49,744 bases of DNA, from positions 1-49,744 of the forward strand of contig JAGCGH010000079.1 of NCBI GenBank assembly GCA_017649705.1, written 5' to 3'. A program made the translations under genes and the position numbers. The stretch is from a bacterium (GTDB lineage Bacteria; Auribacterota; UBA3054). The notes under the pieces were generated by a model. That model made no database searches, was not told where the DNA came from, and saw nothing but the letters and a program-made list of their open reading frames with translations. Positions 1 to 9,673 of the stretch are shown here, piece after piece (position 1 is the first letter of the stretch; the number at the start of each line of letters is the position of its first letter).

Positions 1-2
1 GC

Positions 3-2507
3 TATTTCTCCCGCCCGACTCCCGGCGCGGTCAACGGGGAAGCCTACGAGGAATTTTTGCAGCCCCTAGTCTTCAGCAAGGACTCCGGCTTCTATGAGGA
101 TTCTTTCCAGCTGACCATCACCTCCCCGGACGAGGGCGTTACCATCCGCTACACCCTGGACGCCACCGAGCCCACGGCCAGCAACGGAATGGTCTACAGC
201 GGGCCTCTCAACATTTACGAGACCACCGTCATCAGGGCGGGCGTATTCAAGGAAGGCGCCTACAGCCCCAGGCCGACCGCCAGGACCTTCGTCTTCCTGG
301 ACGACGTCATCAGCCAGCAGAGCGGCGCGCGCCCCGGCCCCAAGTGGCCAAGCGGCACCATCAACAACCAGCGCTTCGACTACGGCATGGACACCCGCAT
401 CACGCAGTCAGCCCGCTACGGCGACGAGATGAAGGCAGCTTTCGAGCAGATCCCCATGCTCTCCATCGTGACCAGCCCCGGCAACCTCTTCGACTCCAGG
501 ACGGGCATCTACGTCAACGCCTGGCAGGACGGCCGCAACTGGGAGCGTTACGCCCAGCTGATGTATCTCACCCACGACGGCAGCGAAGGCTTCAATGTTG
601 GCTGCGGTCTCAGGATCAGAGGCGGCGCCAGCAGAAGTTCCGGTAACGCCAAGCACTCCTGGCGCCTCTTCTTCCGCGGGGAGTACGGCAACTCCAAACT
701 TGAGTATCCGCTCTTCGGTTCCGAGGGCGCCCTGGAATTCGACAAGATGGACATCAGGACCGCCCAGAACTATTCCTGGAGCTGCGAGGGCGGCAACGAC
801 GCCAGGGAAAACATCATGTGCCGCGACGTCTTCGCCCGCGACCTGCAGCGCGAGATGGGCGAACCCTACACCAGGAGCCGCTACGTCCACATTCTCCTGA
901 ACGGCCACTACTGGGGCCTCTACCAGTTCCAGGAAAGGGCGGAGGAGCATTTCGCCGAGACGTACTTCGGCGGCGACAAGGACGACTTCGACGTCATCAA
1001 GCCCGACGGCTACGTGGCGGTGGTCAACAGCGGAACTATCGACGCCTGGAAATCGCTCTGGCAGATGGCCCGGGACGGCTTCACGGAGGAAACTTACATG
1101 AAGGCCATAGGCCGCGACCCCGACGGCACCAGGAACCCGAGGTTCCCGGTGCTGCTGGATCCCACCAACCTGGCGGACTACACCATCATCAACAACTTCC
1201 TGGGCAACACCGACGGTCCCCTGACCATGACGGACAGCGGCCCCAACAACTTCTTCGCCATCTACGACAGAGTCAGGCAGGGCGGCTTCAAGTACTTCTG
1301 CCACGACACGGAGCACGCCATGGTGAAGATGTACCTCAACACCGACAAGACCGGCACCATCACCACGGGCCGCGACGGCACCGGCGCCTTCAACCCCCGC
1401 TACCTGCACCAGAGGCTCTGCGCGATCGACGCCTACAAGCGCGTCTTCCAGTCCCGCGTCAATCTGCACTACTTCAACGGAGGCCTCCTGACCCCCGACC
1501 GCGCCAACTGGCTGCTGCTCTCCCGCGTCCACGAGATCGACAAGGCCATAATTTGCGAATCCGCCCGCTGGGGCGACGTCAGGACGGACTGCCGCTCTTA
1601 TCAGCCCCTCAATAGGGACGACCACTGGTGGCCCGAGATACACTGGATCACCAACTCCTTCTTCCCGACCAGGAACACGAAGAACCTGGAGCAGTTCAGG
1701 AACCGCGGCTGGTATCCCCGCATCTCGCCTCCCAGGATCTATCCCAACGGCGGCAAGGTCGTGGCGGGAACCAAAGTCACCATGAGCGGCGAAACGTACG
1801 TCAAATACACCCTGGACGGAACTGACCCCTATACCTCCGAGACCTCCAAGCGCTACACCGGCCCGATCACGATAGACAAGCCGACCTATGTCCGCTGCAC
1901 CTACGATCCGGCTTACAGTGACACGCCCATGGACGTCTCCGCGCACTTTACGCTCTCCGAGAAGAGCCCCCTGCTCGTCACCGAGCTAATGTACATGCCC
2001 GCTCCTCCCGAGGAAGGTTCTCCCTTTGAGGACAAGGATTACGAGTTCATTGAGCTCTTCAACAACTCCGACAAGCTCTTCTATCCGGAAGGGCAGGCCG
2101 TGACGGGCGGCGTGGATTTTGTTTTCGCGCCGGGCTCCAAGCCGATCGAGCCGAGAAGCTACGTCCTGCTGGTCAAGAATCCGGCCGCTTTCGCGGAGCG
2201 CTACGACACCAACGACCTCTACATCGCCGGCACCTTCGAGGGCAGTCTTTCCAACGACGGCGAACATCTCCTGCTCTCCAACTACGATCTGAGCTACAGC
2301 GGCTACTGGTTCGAGGACGCCCGCGGCTTCGGCCCCTCCATCGTGGCCGCCAGATACGACCTGAACTACGCGGATTACAGCTCCAAGCTGGGCTGGCGTC
2401 TCTCCGGCGAACCTTACGGCTCTCCCGGACGCGAGGACCTGCCGGAACCGTCCCTTTTCCTTATTTCGCTTCTCGCTCTCTGGGGCGTCAGAAAACTTTC
2501 CTTTTAG
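3..2507 (+). CDS. CotH-kinase/lamin-tail surface protein with PEP-CTERM (5' partial)
   Basis: The reading frame is open to the left edge, so the true start lies outside the window; the TTG at 57 is internal, because the codons before it match the linker of the next gene. Visible order: a chitobiase C-terminal-like beta domain (motif RYTLDATEP, about 25 residues into the visible part), a CotH kinase-like domain (YWGLYQFQERAEEHF, then FCHDTEHAM, a likely metal-binding segment), a second chitobiase-like domain (KYTLDGTDP), a lamin-tail domain (LVTELMYMP) and a C-terminal PEP-CTERM signal (PEP, hydrophobic stretch, RK). CotH-family proteins are secreted or surface-associated, and some phosphorylate proteins. 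PEP-CTERM predicts sorting to the envelope by an exosortase. It is a tandem paralogue of the next gene, three bases away. The substrate cannot be inferred. Confidence 0.85.
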   Translation, partial: YFSRPTPGAVNGEAYEEFLQPLVFSKDSGFYEDSFQLTITSPDEGVTIRYTLDATEPTASNGMVYSGPLNIYETTVIRAGVFKEGAYSPRPTARTFVFLDDVISQQSGARPGPKWPSGTINNQRFDYGMDTRITQSARYGDEMKAAFEQIPMLSIVTSPGNLFDSRTGIYVNAWQDGRNWERYAQLMYLTHDGSEGFNVGCGLRIRGGASRSSGNAKHSWRLFFRGEYGNSKLEYPLFGSEGALEFDKMDIRTAQNYSWSCEGGNDARENIMCRDVFARDLQREMGEPYTRSRYVHILLNGHYWGLYQFQERAEEHFAETYFGGDKDDFDVIKPDGYVAVVNSGTIDAWKSLWQMARDGFTEETYMKAIGRDPDGTRNPRFPVLLDPTNLADYTIINNFLGNTDGPLTMTDSGPNNFFAIYDRVRQGGFKYFCHDTEHAMVKMYLNTDKTGTITTGRDGTGAFNPRYLHQRLCAIDAYKRVFQSRVNLHYFNGGLLTPDRANWLLLSRVHEIDKAIICESARWGDVRTDCRSYQPLNRDDHWWPEIHWITNSFFPTRNTKNLEQFRNRGWYPRISPPRIYPNGGKVVAGTKVTMSGETYVKYTLDGTDPYTSETSKRYTGPITIDKPTYVRCTYDPAYSDTPMDVSAHFTLSEKSPLLVTELMYMPAPPEEGSPFEDKDYEFIELFNNSDKLFYPEGQAVTGGVDFVFAPGSKPIEPRSYVLLVKNPAAFAERYDTNDLYIAGTFEGSLSNDGEHLLLSNYDLSYSGYWFEDARGFGPSIVAARYDLNYADYSSKLGWRLSGEPYGSPGREDLPEPSLFLISLLALWGVRKLSF

Positions 2508-2510
2508 AGC

Positions 2511-5510
2511 TTGAGGCCTTTTTCCGTCATATTGTCTTTCGCCCTGCTCTCCGCCTTCTTTGCGGAGGGCGTGCGCATCAACGAGTTCCTGGCTTCCAAC
2601 AAGTCGGGCTTGAAGGACAGTTTCGGCGAGTTTTCCGACTGGATCGAAATTTACAACGACAGCGACGAGGAGCTTGACCTCGCGGGCTACGGCCTCAGCG
2701 ACAGCGCCAAGAAGCCCTTCAAATGGACCTTCCCGGCCACCAACCTGACGGCCCGCGGCTATCTTCTGGTCTTCGCCTCCGACGTCATGCAGTGCGTTCC
2801 CGGAAAAGAACTGCACACCGGCTTCAAGCTTTCCGCGGAAGGGGAGTACTTGGGCCTCGCCCAGCCCGACGGCAAGGTGGTTTCGGAATTCTATCCGGCT
2901 TTTCCGCCGCAATACCCCGACGTATCCTATGGCTGGTGCGGGGAGGCGGAAACGGAAGAGGCAGAGCTGATGAAAGAAAAAAATCCCTGCCGGGTCTGCG
3001 TCCCCGGCAACGGGGCGCTGGATAATGTCTGGTATCTTCCGGATTACGACGACTCCACGTTCCTCAAGGGCAGCGGAGGCGTGGGCTTCGAATGCAACAA
3101 GGGCGGGGAGTACGATTTCAGCAAGTATTTCAAGGTGAACATCAAGGAGGCGATGTATAAAAAAAGGCGCGCGGCCTTCATCCGCTATCCTTTCGTCCTC
3201 GCTGACGCGCCCGCTTTTTACACTCTCTCAATGAGCCTGCTTTACTGCGATTCCTTTGAGGCCTATCTGAACGGCGTTCCCATTACCAGGGAGGATAGGA
3301 TGTCCGGTTCCGGCGCGGAAGCCTACGCTTTATCCGACCGGGCGAAAAAGGACGCCCTTGTTTGGACGGATTTCGACGTGACGAAGCACCGCATGCTTCT
3401 GCATACGGGAACCAACCTTCTGGCCATCGTGGGCACCGTCGCCGACAAGAACGACGAGGAGTTTCTGATCAGCCCGAAGCTGACGGGCGGAGTGCCGGTC
3501 TCCTTCACCAACGAAACGCTCCAATACATGCAGCCCGCTTCCCCGGGATATCCCAACCGGGACGGTTTCCAGGAGATCATTGGCAAAGTATCTCCCAGCG
3601 AGGACCCGGGCTTTTACGAGGAACCCTTTGAACTTAGGCTTCTGTGCGATCTTTCGGACGCGAAAATTAAATACACCCTGGACGGAACGGTGCCTTCCTC
3701 CGATCACGGCACCGTTTACAAAGGGCGCTTTAAAGTTGACAAGACCACCATCGTGAGGGCCAAGGCCTTCAAGGACGACGCGGGCGGCGCTGTGGAGTTC
3801 GTCGGCACCTACGTGTTTTTGGACGACGTCATCAACGCTCCCGACGGCGTTCCCCCGGGCGATCTCTGGCCCACCAATTCCGTGAACGGACAAAGAATGG
3901 ATTACGGGATGGACGTGAGGATAACCCAAAGCGATGCTTACAAGGACGCGATGAGGCCCGGCATGCAGCAGCTGCCCTTTATTTCCATCATCACGAGCCC
4001 CGGGAATCTTTTCAGCGTCAGCACCGGCATCTATGTCAACGCCAGGTCCGACGGCGAACTTTGGGAACGCCCCGCCCACGTGGAGCTTTTGAACCACGAC
4101 GGCAAGGCGGGTTTTTCCATCAACTGCGGACTGAGGATCAGGGGCGCCGCCAGCCGGGCCGCCAAGAATCCCAAGCACGGATTTAGGCTCTTTTTCAGGG
4201 ACGAATACGACGGCAAGCTGAAATTCCCGCTTTTCGAGGATGAGGGCGCGGACAGTTTCCGGAGAGTGGACTTAAGATGCGCCCAGAATTATTCCTGGAA
4301 TTTCGAGAACGACGCCTATCAGGCTATCTACTGCCGGGACGCCTTCGTCAGGGACCTGGCTTTGTCGCTGGGCTTGACGGCGACCAGGAGCCGCAGCTAC
4401 CATCTGCTTCTGAACGGCCACTACTGGGGTCTTTACCAGACCGAGGAAAGGCCGGAGGAACACTTCGCCGCCTCTTACCTGGGCGGCAGCAAGGACGATT
4501 ACGACGTTATCAAGGTCGACGATTTCGTCATCTCCGCCGTCAGCGGAGACACCAAGGCTTTCCGCCGGCTCTATAAAATGACCACCAACGGGTTCGACAG
4601 CGCGAGCTACAAAAGCGCCGTGGAAACGGGGCTCCTGGATCCCACCAACGTGGCGGACAACGCCATTTTGAACAACATCGTCTGCAACATGGACTGCCCC
4701 GTGGCGGTCACCGGGCACAGGGTGAACAACTTCTACGCCCTTTACAACAAGATTGATCCCCAGGGCTTCAAGTTCATATGCCACGACAACGAGCACTCCC
4801 TAGTTAGAGCCTATTACAACACGAACCTGACCTTGAAAACGACTGTGGGCGAGGAGTTCAAGCATTTCAACTACACCTTCCTCCACCAGGAGCTGATGAA
4901 GTGTGATCCTTACCGCGAGCTTTTCATCGACAGAGTCTGCAAGCGCTACTTCAACGGCGGAGCCGTGGTTCCGGAAAATCTGCAAGCGCTCTTTATGCGG
5001 CGGGCAAATTCCATCTATGACGCCATAGTCTGCGAATCCGCGCGCTGGGGCGACATAAGGGCGCCCTACGGGGACAGGCTTCCCTTGCGCCGCGACCGCG
5101 ACTGGAAGCCCAACATCGACTATCTGAGGGATAAATTCCTGCCCCACCGCCACGCTTTGAATCTTGAGCAGTTCCGCGCCGCGGGCTGGTTCCCGGAATT
5201 TGATCCGCCTATTCTTTCCCTCTGCGGAGGAACGGTGGACTGCGGAACGGAGCTAACGCTTACCGGCGCGAAAAAGATCGTTTACACCCTAGACGGCAGC
5301 GATCCCTGGGACTCCCAGACGGCGAAAGTTTACGCGGACTCTCCCGTCGTATTGACCAATTCGCTTCTCTTCCGCTGCTGCTACGCCAAGGGTGAAATAA
5401 GTTTCCCCATGCGGGGCGAAGCGAAATTTACGGTGGAGACGCCGGAACCTGCTATTGGATTTTTGATCTTACTTTTCCTTCCGGGAAAAAGGAGGATTTT
5501 GAATGTTTAG
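2511..5510 (+). CDS. CotH-kinase/lamin-tail surface protein with PEP-CTERM
   Basis: This 999-residue protein has a TTG start three bases after the previous stop; that start gives a good signal peptide (MRPFSVILSFALLSAFFAEG). Domains in order: lamin-tail domain (RINEFLASNKSG, residues about 20-140), a beta-rich stretch, a chitobiase C-terminal-like domain (KYTLDGTVP, about 385-440), a CotH kinase-like domain (YWGLYQTEERPEEHF; CHDNEHSL, about 480-830), a second chitobiase-like domain (VYTLDGSDPW, about 905-965) and a terminal PEP-CTERM signal (PEPAIGFLILLFL followed by GKRR). It aligns along most of its length with the preceding gene but has its lamin-tail domain at the N-terminus, so the pair are rearranged duplicates. 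The last eight bases overlap mreC, and the mreC ribosome binding site lies inside its final codons. Confidence 0.85.
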   Translation: MRPFSVILSFALLSAFFAEGVRINEFLASNKSGLKDSFGEFSDWIEIYNDSDEELDLAGYGLSDSAKKPFKWTFPATNLTARGYLLVFASDVMQCVPGKELHTGFKLSAEGEYLGLAQPDGKVVSEFYPAFPPQYPDVSYGWCGEAETEEAELMKEKNPCRVCVPGNGALDNVWYLPDYDDSTFLKGSGGVGFECNKGGEYDFSKYFKVNIKEAMYKKRRAAFIRYPFVLADAPAFYTLSMSLLYCDSFEAYLNGVPITREDRMSGSGAEAYALSDRAKKDALVWTDFDVTKHRMLLHTGTNLLAIVGTVADKNDEEFLISPKLTGGVPVSFTNETLQYMQPASPGYPNRDGFQEIIGKVSPSEDPGFYEEPFELRLLCDLSDAKIKYTLDGTVPSSDHGTVYKGRFKVDKTTIVRAKAFKDDAGGAVEFVGTYVFLDDVINAPDGVPPGDLWPTNSVNGQRMDYGMDVRITQSDAYKDAMRPGMQQLPFISIITSPGNLFSVSTGIYVNARSDGELWERPAHVELLNHDGKAGFSINCGLRIRGAASRAAKNPKHGFRLFFRDEYDGKLKFPLFEDEGADSFRRVDLRCAQNYSWNFENDAYQAIYCRDAFVRDLALSLGLTATRSRSYHLLLNGHYWGLYQTEERPEEHFAASYLGGSKDDYDVIKVDDFVISAVSGDTKAFRRLYKMTTNGFDSASYKSAVETGLLDPTNVADNAILNNIVCNMDCPVAVTGHRVNNFYALYNKIDPQGFKFICHDNEHSLVRAYYNTNLTLKTTVGEEFKHFNYTFLHQELMKCDPYRELFIDRVCKRYFNGGAVVPENLQALFMRRANSIYDAIVCESARWGDIRAPYGDRLPLRRDRDWKPNIDYLRDKFLPHRHALNLEQFRAAGWFPEFDPPILSLCGGTVDCGTELTLTGAKKIVYTLDGSDPWDSQTAKVYADSPVVLTNSLLFRCCYAKGEISFPMRGEAKFTVETPEPAIGFLILLFLPGKRRILNV

Positions 5511-6336
5511 ACTGAGAAATATTGTTTCGCTGTTCATCGCGCTGGCCGTTTTCATTGTCTGCGCGGCTTCCGGCTGGCTCGGTTCCTTTACCAAGCATCT
5601 GACCCTGGACGCCTCCGGCCTCTTTCTGAGGATCGTCTCCTACCCCGGGCAGCGGGCGAGCTATTACTGGAACCTCTACCAATTCCGCAGCGCCGTTCTG
5701 AGGGAGAACAACGCCCTGAAGCTGCAGCTGGAGGCGCTGCAGCGCAAATACGACCAGACCAGGGATCTTCAGGCCAGGGTGCACGAGCTGGAGCAGATGC
5801 TGAATCTTCAGAAGGAATACGATTTCGAGCTGCTGCCGGCGCCGGTGGTCTTCAGGGATGAGTTCAGCTGGAGCAAGACCATCATCATATCCCGCGGACG
5901 CCGGGACGGGCTCCTTCCCAGCATGCCCGTCATCAGGGGCGGCGTTCTGATCGGAAAGATCGTGGAGGCCGGGTACATGAACTCCAAGGTGCTCCTTATC
6001 AACGACCCCACCTTCAAAGTGGGCGTTCTCCTAAGGCCCTCCGAGGCCGCGGGCATCCTGGAGGGACGCGGCGAAGGCTTGGCCAGGATCAACTTCCTGC
6101 CTCTGGACGCCAAGGTGGGCATAGGCGACGAAGTTTACACAAGCGGCACCGGCAGCGTTTTCTCGGCCGGCTACCACATCGGTTCCGTCATCCGGGTGGA
6201 AAGGGATGAAAGGAATTTTTACCAGCGCGCCGAGGTGCAGCTGGCGGCGGACATGCGCTCCATGGAGACCGTCACCGTCATCAAGCACGCTCCCCCTAAT
6301 CTATCCCTCGCCCCGGAGCCCGAAGAGGAGAAGTGA
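5503..6336 (+). CDS. mreC: Rod shape-determining protein MreC
   Basis: MreC is a periplasmic scaffold of the elongasome and links MreB and MreD to PBP2 and RodA during side-wall peptidoglycan synthesis. The 277-residue protein has one N-terminal membrane helix (about 7-28), a coiled coil (about 60-100, rich in Leu, Glu and Gln) and the beta-rich MreC core (about 110-260, with SRGRRDGLLPSMPV and VLLINDPTFKVGVLLRPS). A strong Shine-Dalgarno, AAGGAGG, precedes the ATG. It overlaps the CotH gene by eight bases and mreD by four. mreB is not in the window, so the cluster begins with mreC here. Confidence 0.93.
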   Translation: MFRLRNIVSLFIALAVFIVCAASGWLGSFTKHLTLDASGLFLRIVSYPGQRASYYWNLYQFRSAVLRENNALKLQLEALQRKYDQTRDLQARVHELEQMLNLQKEYDFELLPAPVVFRDEFSWSKTIIISRGRRDGLLPSMPVIRGGVLIGKIVEAGYMNSKVLLINDPTFKVGVLLRPSEAAGILEGRGEGLARINFLPLDAKVGIGDEVYTSGTGSVFSAGYHIGSVIRVERDERNFYQRAEVQLAADMRSMETVTVIKHAPPNLSLAPEPEEEK

Positions 6337-6809
6337 TGGGCGCTTTCCTTCTGATGCTGGCTGCGCTTTTTCTGCAGATCGCTTTCGCCAAACTCTTGGG
6401 CGGAAACTTCTGCGATTTCCTGACGCCTCTTCTGCTCTTCTGGACCGTCACCCAGAAGTGGCAGCTGCTTTGTCTTTGGACTCTTCTGACGGGCGTTCTG
6501 GTCTCCGTTATCTTCCCCCAGCCCGTTTTGGTCCTGCTTCTAGGCTTTTTCCTGGCCCAGTGGCTTTTCAGGGTCAGCTTCTTCGAGGACTGGCGGGCCC
6601 GTCCCGGCATGGTCTTCGCGGCTGGGTCGGTCTTTTCCTTCATCTGGCAGGGCTGCGGCTTCATCTACGCCGCGGCTTTCGCCGACATCCTGTCTTCGCC
6701 CCTGGCGTTTTCCCCGCTGGCGTCCTCCATTCTGACAGCCGGGCTCACGACTACGCTTTTCTTCTACACCGCCGGCAAGAAGGCTGAAATGGAGGGCCGC
6801 GCGTGGTAA
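6333..6809 (+). CDS. mreD: Rod shape-determining protein MreD (putative)
   Basis: This 158-residue protein is almost entirely hydrophobic, with about five membrane helices. It lies between mreC and mrdA, overlapping both by a few bases. MreD sequences are poorly conserved, so the name rests on size, topology and gene order more than on residues. MreD is an inner-membrane partner of MreC in the elongasome. The start ATG overlaps the mreC stop (ATGA-type junction), which suggests translational coupling. Confidence 0.8.
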   Translation: MMGAFLLMLAALFLQIAFAKLLGGNFCDFLTPLLLFWTVTQKWQLLCLWTLLTGVLVSVIFPQPVLVLLLGFFLAQWLFRVSFFEDWRARPGMVFAAGSVFSFIWQGCGFIYAAAFADILSSPLAFSPLASSILTAGLTTTLFFYTAGKKAEMEGRAW

Positions 6810-8602
6810 GGCTTCCCAGGAACCGTCTCTTGTCCTTCTTCCGGTTGGAGATCCTGGCCAGGCTTATTTTCCTGGCCTTCGTGGTCATCACCATGAGGCT
6901 GGCGTACCTTCAGCTTTACAAGGGCGACAACTATCGCCGCCGGGTCACCAACCAATCCACCAGGAAGGTCTGGGTCAACTCCACCAGGGGCGAGATCCTC
7001 GACCGCAACGGGGAGATCATCGCCTACAACAGCCCGGAGCGGAACGTGGCCTACGAAGCCTCGGTCTATTCGAAGCGGGCGCAGAGCAACGCGGTGACCA
7101 GGCTGGCTTATTTATTGCGCTGCCTTCCCAACGAACTTAGCGAAAATCTGAAGCCCAAGAAGCGTCTGCCCGACGGCACGGCTATTCTGGCCCGCAACGT
7201 TTCGGAATCCAGCTTCACCCGCGTGGCGGAACGCAGCGACGAGATCCCGGGGCTGAAACTGGATTACGAGGCGGCCAGGCGCTATCCCTTCGGCTCCCTC
7301 TTCGGCCATATCACCGGCTACACCGGCCTTATCAAGGCCTCGGACAAAAGGCTCAAGGATCCCTCCGGTCCGTACCACATCAACGACCTCGTGGGCCGCG
7401 AGGGCATGGAGTACGTCTGCGACGAGATCCTCCACGGCCGCAACGGAAGGAGAATGGTGGAAGTGGACCGCGTGGGCCGCTACACCGGCGTGCTGCTCCA
7501 GGAGGACGCGGTCCCCGGGAAAGACATCATAACGACTTTGGATCTGAGGCTGCAGCGGGCCGCGGAGGCGGCCATGCGGGGCAGAGTGGGCGCGGCGGTC
7601 CTGGTGGACGTGAAGACGGGGGAGATACTGGCCCTGGTCTCCTCGCCCTCCTACGATCCCAATCTTTTCATTGGGGGAATTAGCCAGACTAATTACGCCC
7701 TTTTGAGGGACGACCCCAACCATCCTCTCATGAACCGCGCCACCCAGGGCTTGTATCCCCTGGGCTCCGTCTTCAAGCTGATAACCTCTCTCGCGGGATT
7801 GGAGGGCGGAGTTTTCACCGCGAAGACCGTCTATCACGACGAGGGCGAATTCCAGATTGGCAACCACACCATCCACAACTACCACAAGGCGGTCTACGGG
7901 GACATTACCCTGGAGGACGCCCTCCGGGTTTCCTGCAACACTTTCTTCTGCTATTACGCCAACCAGATCGGCGCGGACAATCTGGCCAAATACGCCCGCG
8001 CCCTGGGATTGGGCGACAGGACGGGCGTGGAGCTTCCCTCCGAGGCTTACGGCCAGGTGCCCACGCCTATTTGGAAAAAGAACATCCAGGGGGAATCCTG
8101 GTATCCCGGCGACACGGTGAACCTGGCCATAGGCCACGGCTTCATTCTGGTGACGCCGGTGCAGATAGCGAGGCTGGCGGCGGCGCTGGCCACCGGCGGC
8201 GACGTGATGCCGCTGACGCTTATAAAGGGCCTGCGCCAGGGCGGCGTCACCACGGAATACAACGGGGAGAAGCCCGCCATTAGGCATTCGGAATTCAAGC
8301 CGGAAGCGCTGCAGGCTGTGCGGGAGGGCATGTACGCCGTGGTCAACAAACCCAACGGCTCCGGGCGCCGGGCCAAGGTCAAGGGACTTACCATCTGCGG
8401 CAAGACCGGCTCCGCCATGCTGGGCAAAAAGACTTTCGCCTGGTTCGCCTCCTACGCTCCCTACGAGGAGCCGGAGGTGGCGCTGGCCATCGTGGTCGAG
8501 AACGCCACCAGCGGCGGCACGGACGCCGCCCCCATCGCCGGGGAGATCTACAAAACTTACGCCAAAATTAGAAAAACCACAAACGCTAACGATGGAAAAT
8601 GA
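6803..8602 (+). CDS. mrdA: Penicillin-binding protein 2 (elongasome DD-transpeptidase)
   Basis: This is a 599-residue class B PBP that cross-links peptidoglycan during cell elongation. It has an N-terminal membrane anchor (about 14-35), a dimerisation or pedestal domain (about 50-240, starting RGEILDRNGEIIAYN) and a transpeptidase domain with the three penicilloyl-serine motifs: SVFK (about residue 323), SCN (about 376) and KTGS (about 532). The GTG start at 6803 overlaps the end of mreD and no better start lies near. A rodA gene, often next to mrdA, is absent; a polyprenyl diphosphate synthase follows, overlapping by 11 bases. Confidence 0.94.
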   Translation: MVRLPRNRLLSFFRLEILARLIFLAFVVITMRLAYLQLYKGDNYRRRVTNQSTRKVWVNSTRGEILDRNGEIIAYNSPERNVAYEASVYSKRAQSNAVTRLAYLLRCLPNELSENLKPKKRLPDGTAILARNVSESSFTRVAERSDEIPGLKLDYEAARRYPFGSLFGHITGYTGLIKASDKRLKDPSGPYHINDLVGREGMEYVCDEILHGRNGRRMVEVDRVGRYTGVLLQEDAVPGKDIITTLDLRLQRAAEAAMRGRVGAAVLVDVKTGEILALVSSPSYDPNLFIGGISQTNYALLRDDPNHPLMNRATQGLYPLGSVFKLITSLAGLEGGVFTAKTVYHDEGEFQIGNHTIHNYHKAVYGDITLEDALRVSCNTFFCYYANQIGADNLAKYARALGLGDRTGVELPSEAYGQVPTPIWKKNIQGESWYPGDTVNLAIGHGFILVTPVQIARLAAALATGGDVMPLTLIKGLRQGGVTTEYNGEKPAIRHSEFKPEALQAVREGMYAVVNKPNGSGRRAKVKGLTICGKTGSAMLGKKTFAWFASYAPYEEPEVALAIVVENATSGGTDAAPIAGEIYKTYAKIRKTTNANDGK

Positions 8603-9656
8603 TTTGAAAAAACTTTTTTCCGCCAGGAAAGAAAAGATCATAGAAACGCTCTCGGAGTTTCTCCTGAGGGAGGACGTGAAAGCGCAGCTAAGTTTGCCCT
8701 GGGCCGACGACCTTCCGGAAAGGCTTATTGCTTACACCAAGGGCGGAAAATGTCTGAGAGGCAACCTTGTGCTTCTGGGCGCGGAAGCGGCCGGGGCTGA
8801 CATCGAAGGGCTTTATCCCGCGGCCGCGGCCATCGAACTTTTCCAGTCCGGCATTCTGATGCACGACGACATCATAGACGGAGACGAGGTCAGAAGAGGG
8901 AAGCCCTCGGCGCATTGCGCTTTCGCAAAAGATCTTTCCCAGGCGGGCTTCCCCGAAACGAAGAAGTTAGGGGAGTCGCTGGCCTTATGTTTGGGCGACA
9001 TCGCCTTGATGCTGACTTTCGCCCTGCTTATGGAAACTAAGTGCGCGCCTCATAAGAAAAGCGAGGCCGCAGTCTACTGGGGCCGGGAATTCGCCAAGGT
9101 TGGCGCCGCGGAGATGGAGGACGCCTATCTTTCCGGCGCGCCCATCATGCCCAATGAAGAGCGCATTCTCGACCTTTACAGGGGGAAGACGGCGGGCTAC
9201 ACTTTCATCGTGCCCTTGATCACGGGCGCCATGCTCTGCGGTGCTTCCAAAGAACTCTTGTCCGCGCTTTCAAATTACGCCCTGAATTTGGGCGTTTTGT
9301 TCCAGGTCAAGGACGACGAGCTGGGGCTTTTCGGCAGCGCGGAAAAGTTGGGCAAGCCCGTGGGCTCCGACATCAGGGAAAACAAGAAGACTATCTTTAC
9401 GCAAAAGCTTTTCGCCGCCGCCACGGAGGAGGAGAAAAAGAAACTAAGATCCATCTTCGGTTCTCCCGACATCGGGGAAGCGGAAGTTGATTACGTGAGA
9501 GGCCTTCTGGAAGCAAAAGGCATAAGGCGCGAGATCGCTCTCTTGGCGGATTCTTTGGCCGAGAATGCCAAGAGCGCTCTGGGAGCGGTTGAAATTAAGA
9601 ACGGCAAAATTATTCTGCAGGCCCTCGTCGAGCTGAGCCTCAAGAGGACTGCCTAA
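8592..9656 (+). CDS. Polyprenyl (trans-isoprenyl) diphosphate synthase
   Basis: This enzyme condenses isopentenyl diphosphate with allylic diphosphates. The 354-residue all-helical protein has the first Asp-rich motif DDIIDGDEVRRG (about residues 91-102), a lysine-rich substrate site near GGKCLRGN, and a second motif KDDELGLFG (about 238-246), in which the final Asp of DDxxD is Gly, as in some GGPP-synthase-like family members. SDIRENKKT follows, as expected. Product chain length cannot be read from the sequence; quinone side chains or other C20-C40 products are possible. Overlap with mrdA suggests co-transcription with the cell-wall cluster, but this is not undecaprenyl diphosphate synthase, which is an unrelated cis-enzyme. 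Confidence 0.88.
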   Translation: MENDLKKLFSARKEKIIETLSEFLLREDVKAQLSLPWADDLPERLIAYTKGGKCLRGNLVLLGAEAAGADIEGLYPAAAAIELFQSGILMHDDIIDGDEVRRGKPSAHCAFAKDLSQAGFPETKKLGESLALCLGDIALMLTFALLMETKCAPHKKSEAAVYWGREFAKVGAAEMEDAYLSGAPIMPNEERILDLYRGKTAGYTFIVPLITGAMLCGASKELLSALSNYALNLGVLFQVKDDELGLFGSAEKLGKPVGSDIRENKKTIFTQKLFAAATEEEKKKLRSIFGSPDIGEAEVDYVRGLLEAKGIRREIALLADSLAENAKSALGAVEIKNGKIILQALVELSLKRTA

Positions 9657-9673
9657 AAAATAAGGAGTTAAAC

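Noticed and set aside
408-1946. Long open frame on the minus strand opposite the first CotH gene
   Set aside because: Its translation is low-complexity Val/Gly/Ala-rich sequence without domains, a shadow of GC-biased codons of the plus-strand gene. The same holds for minus-strand frames at 7112-8641, 12361-13812, 14356-15360 and 47694-49103.
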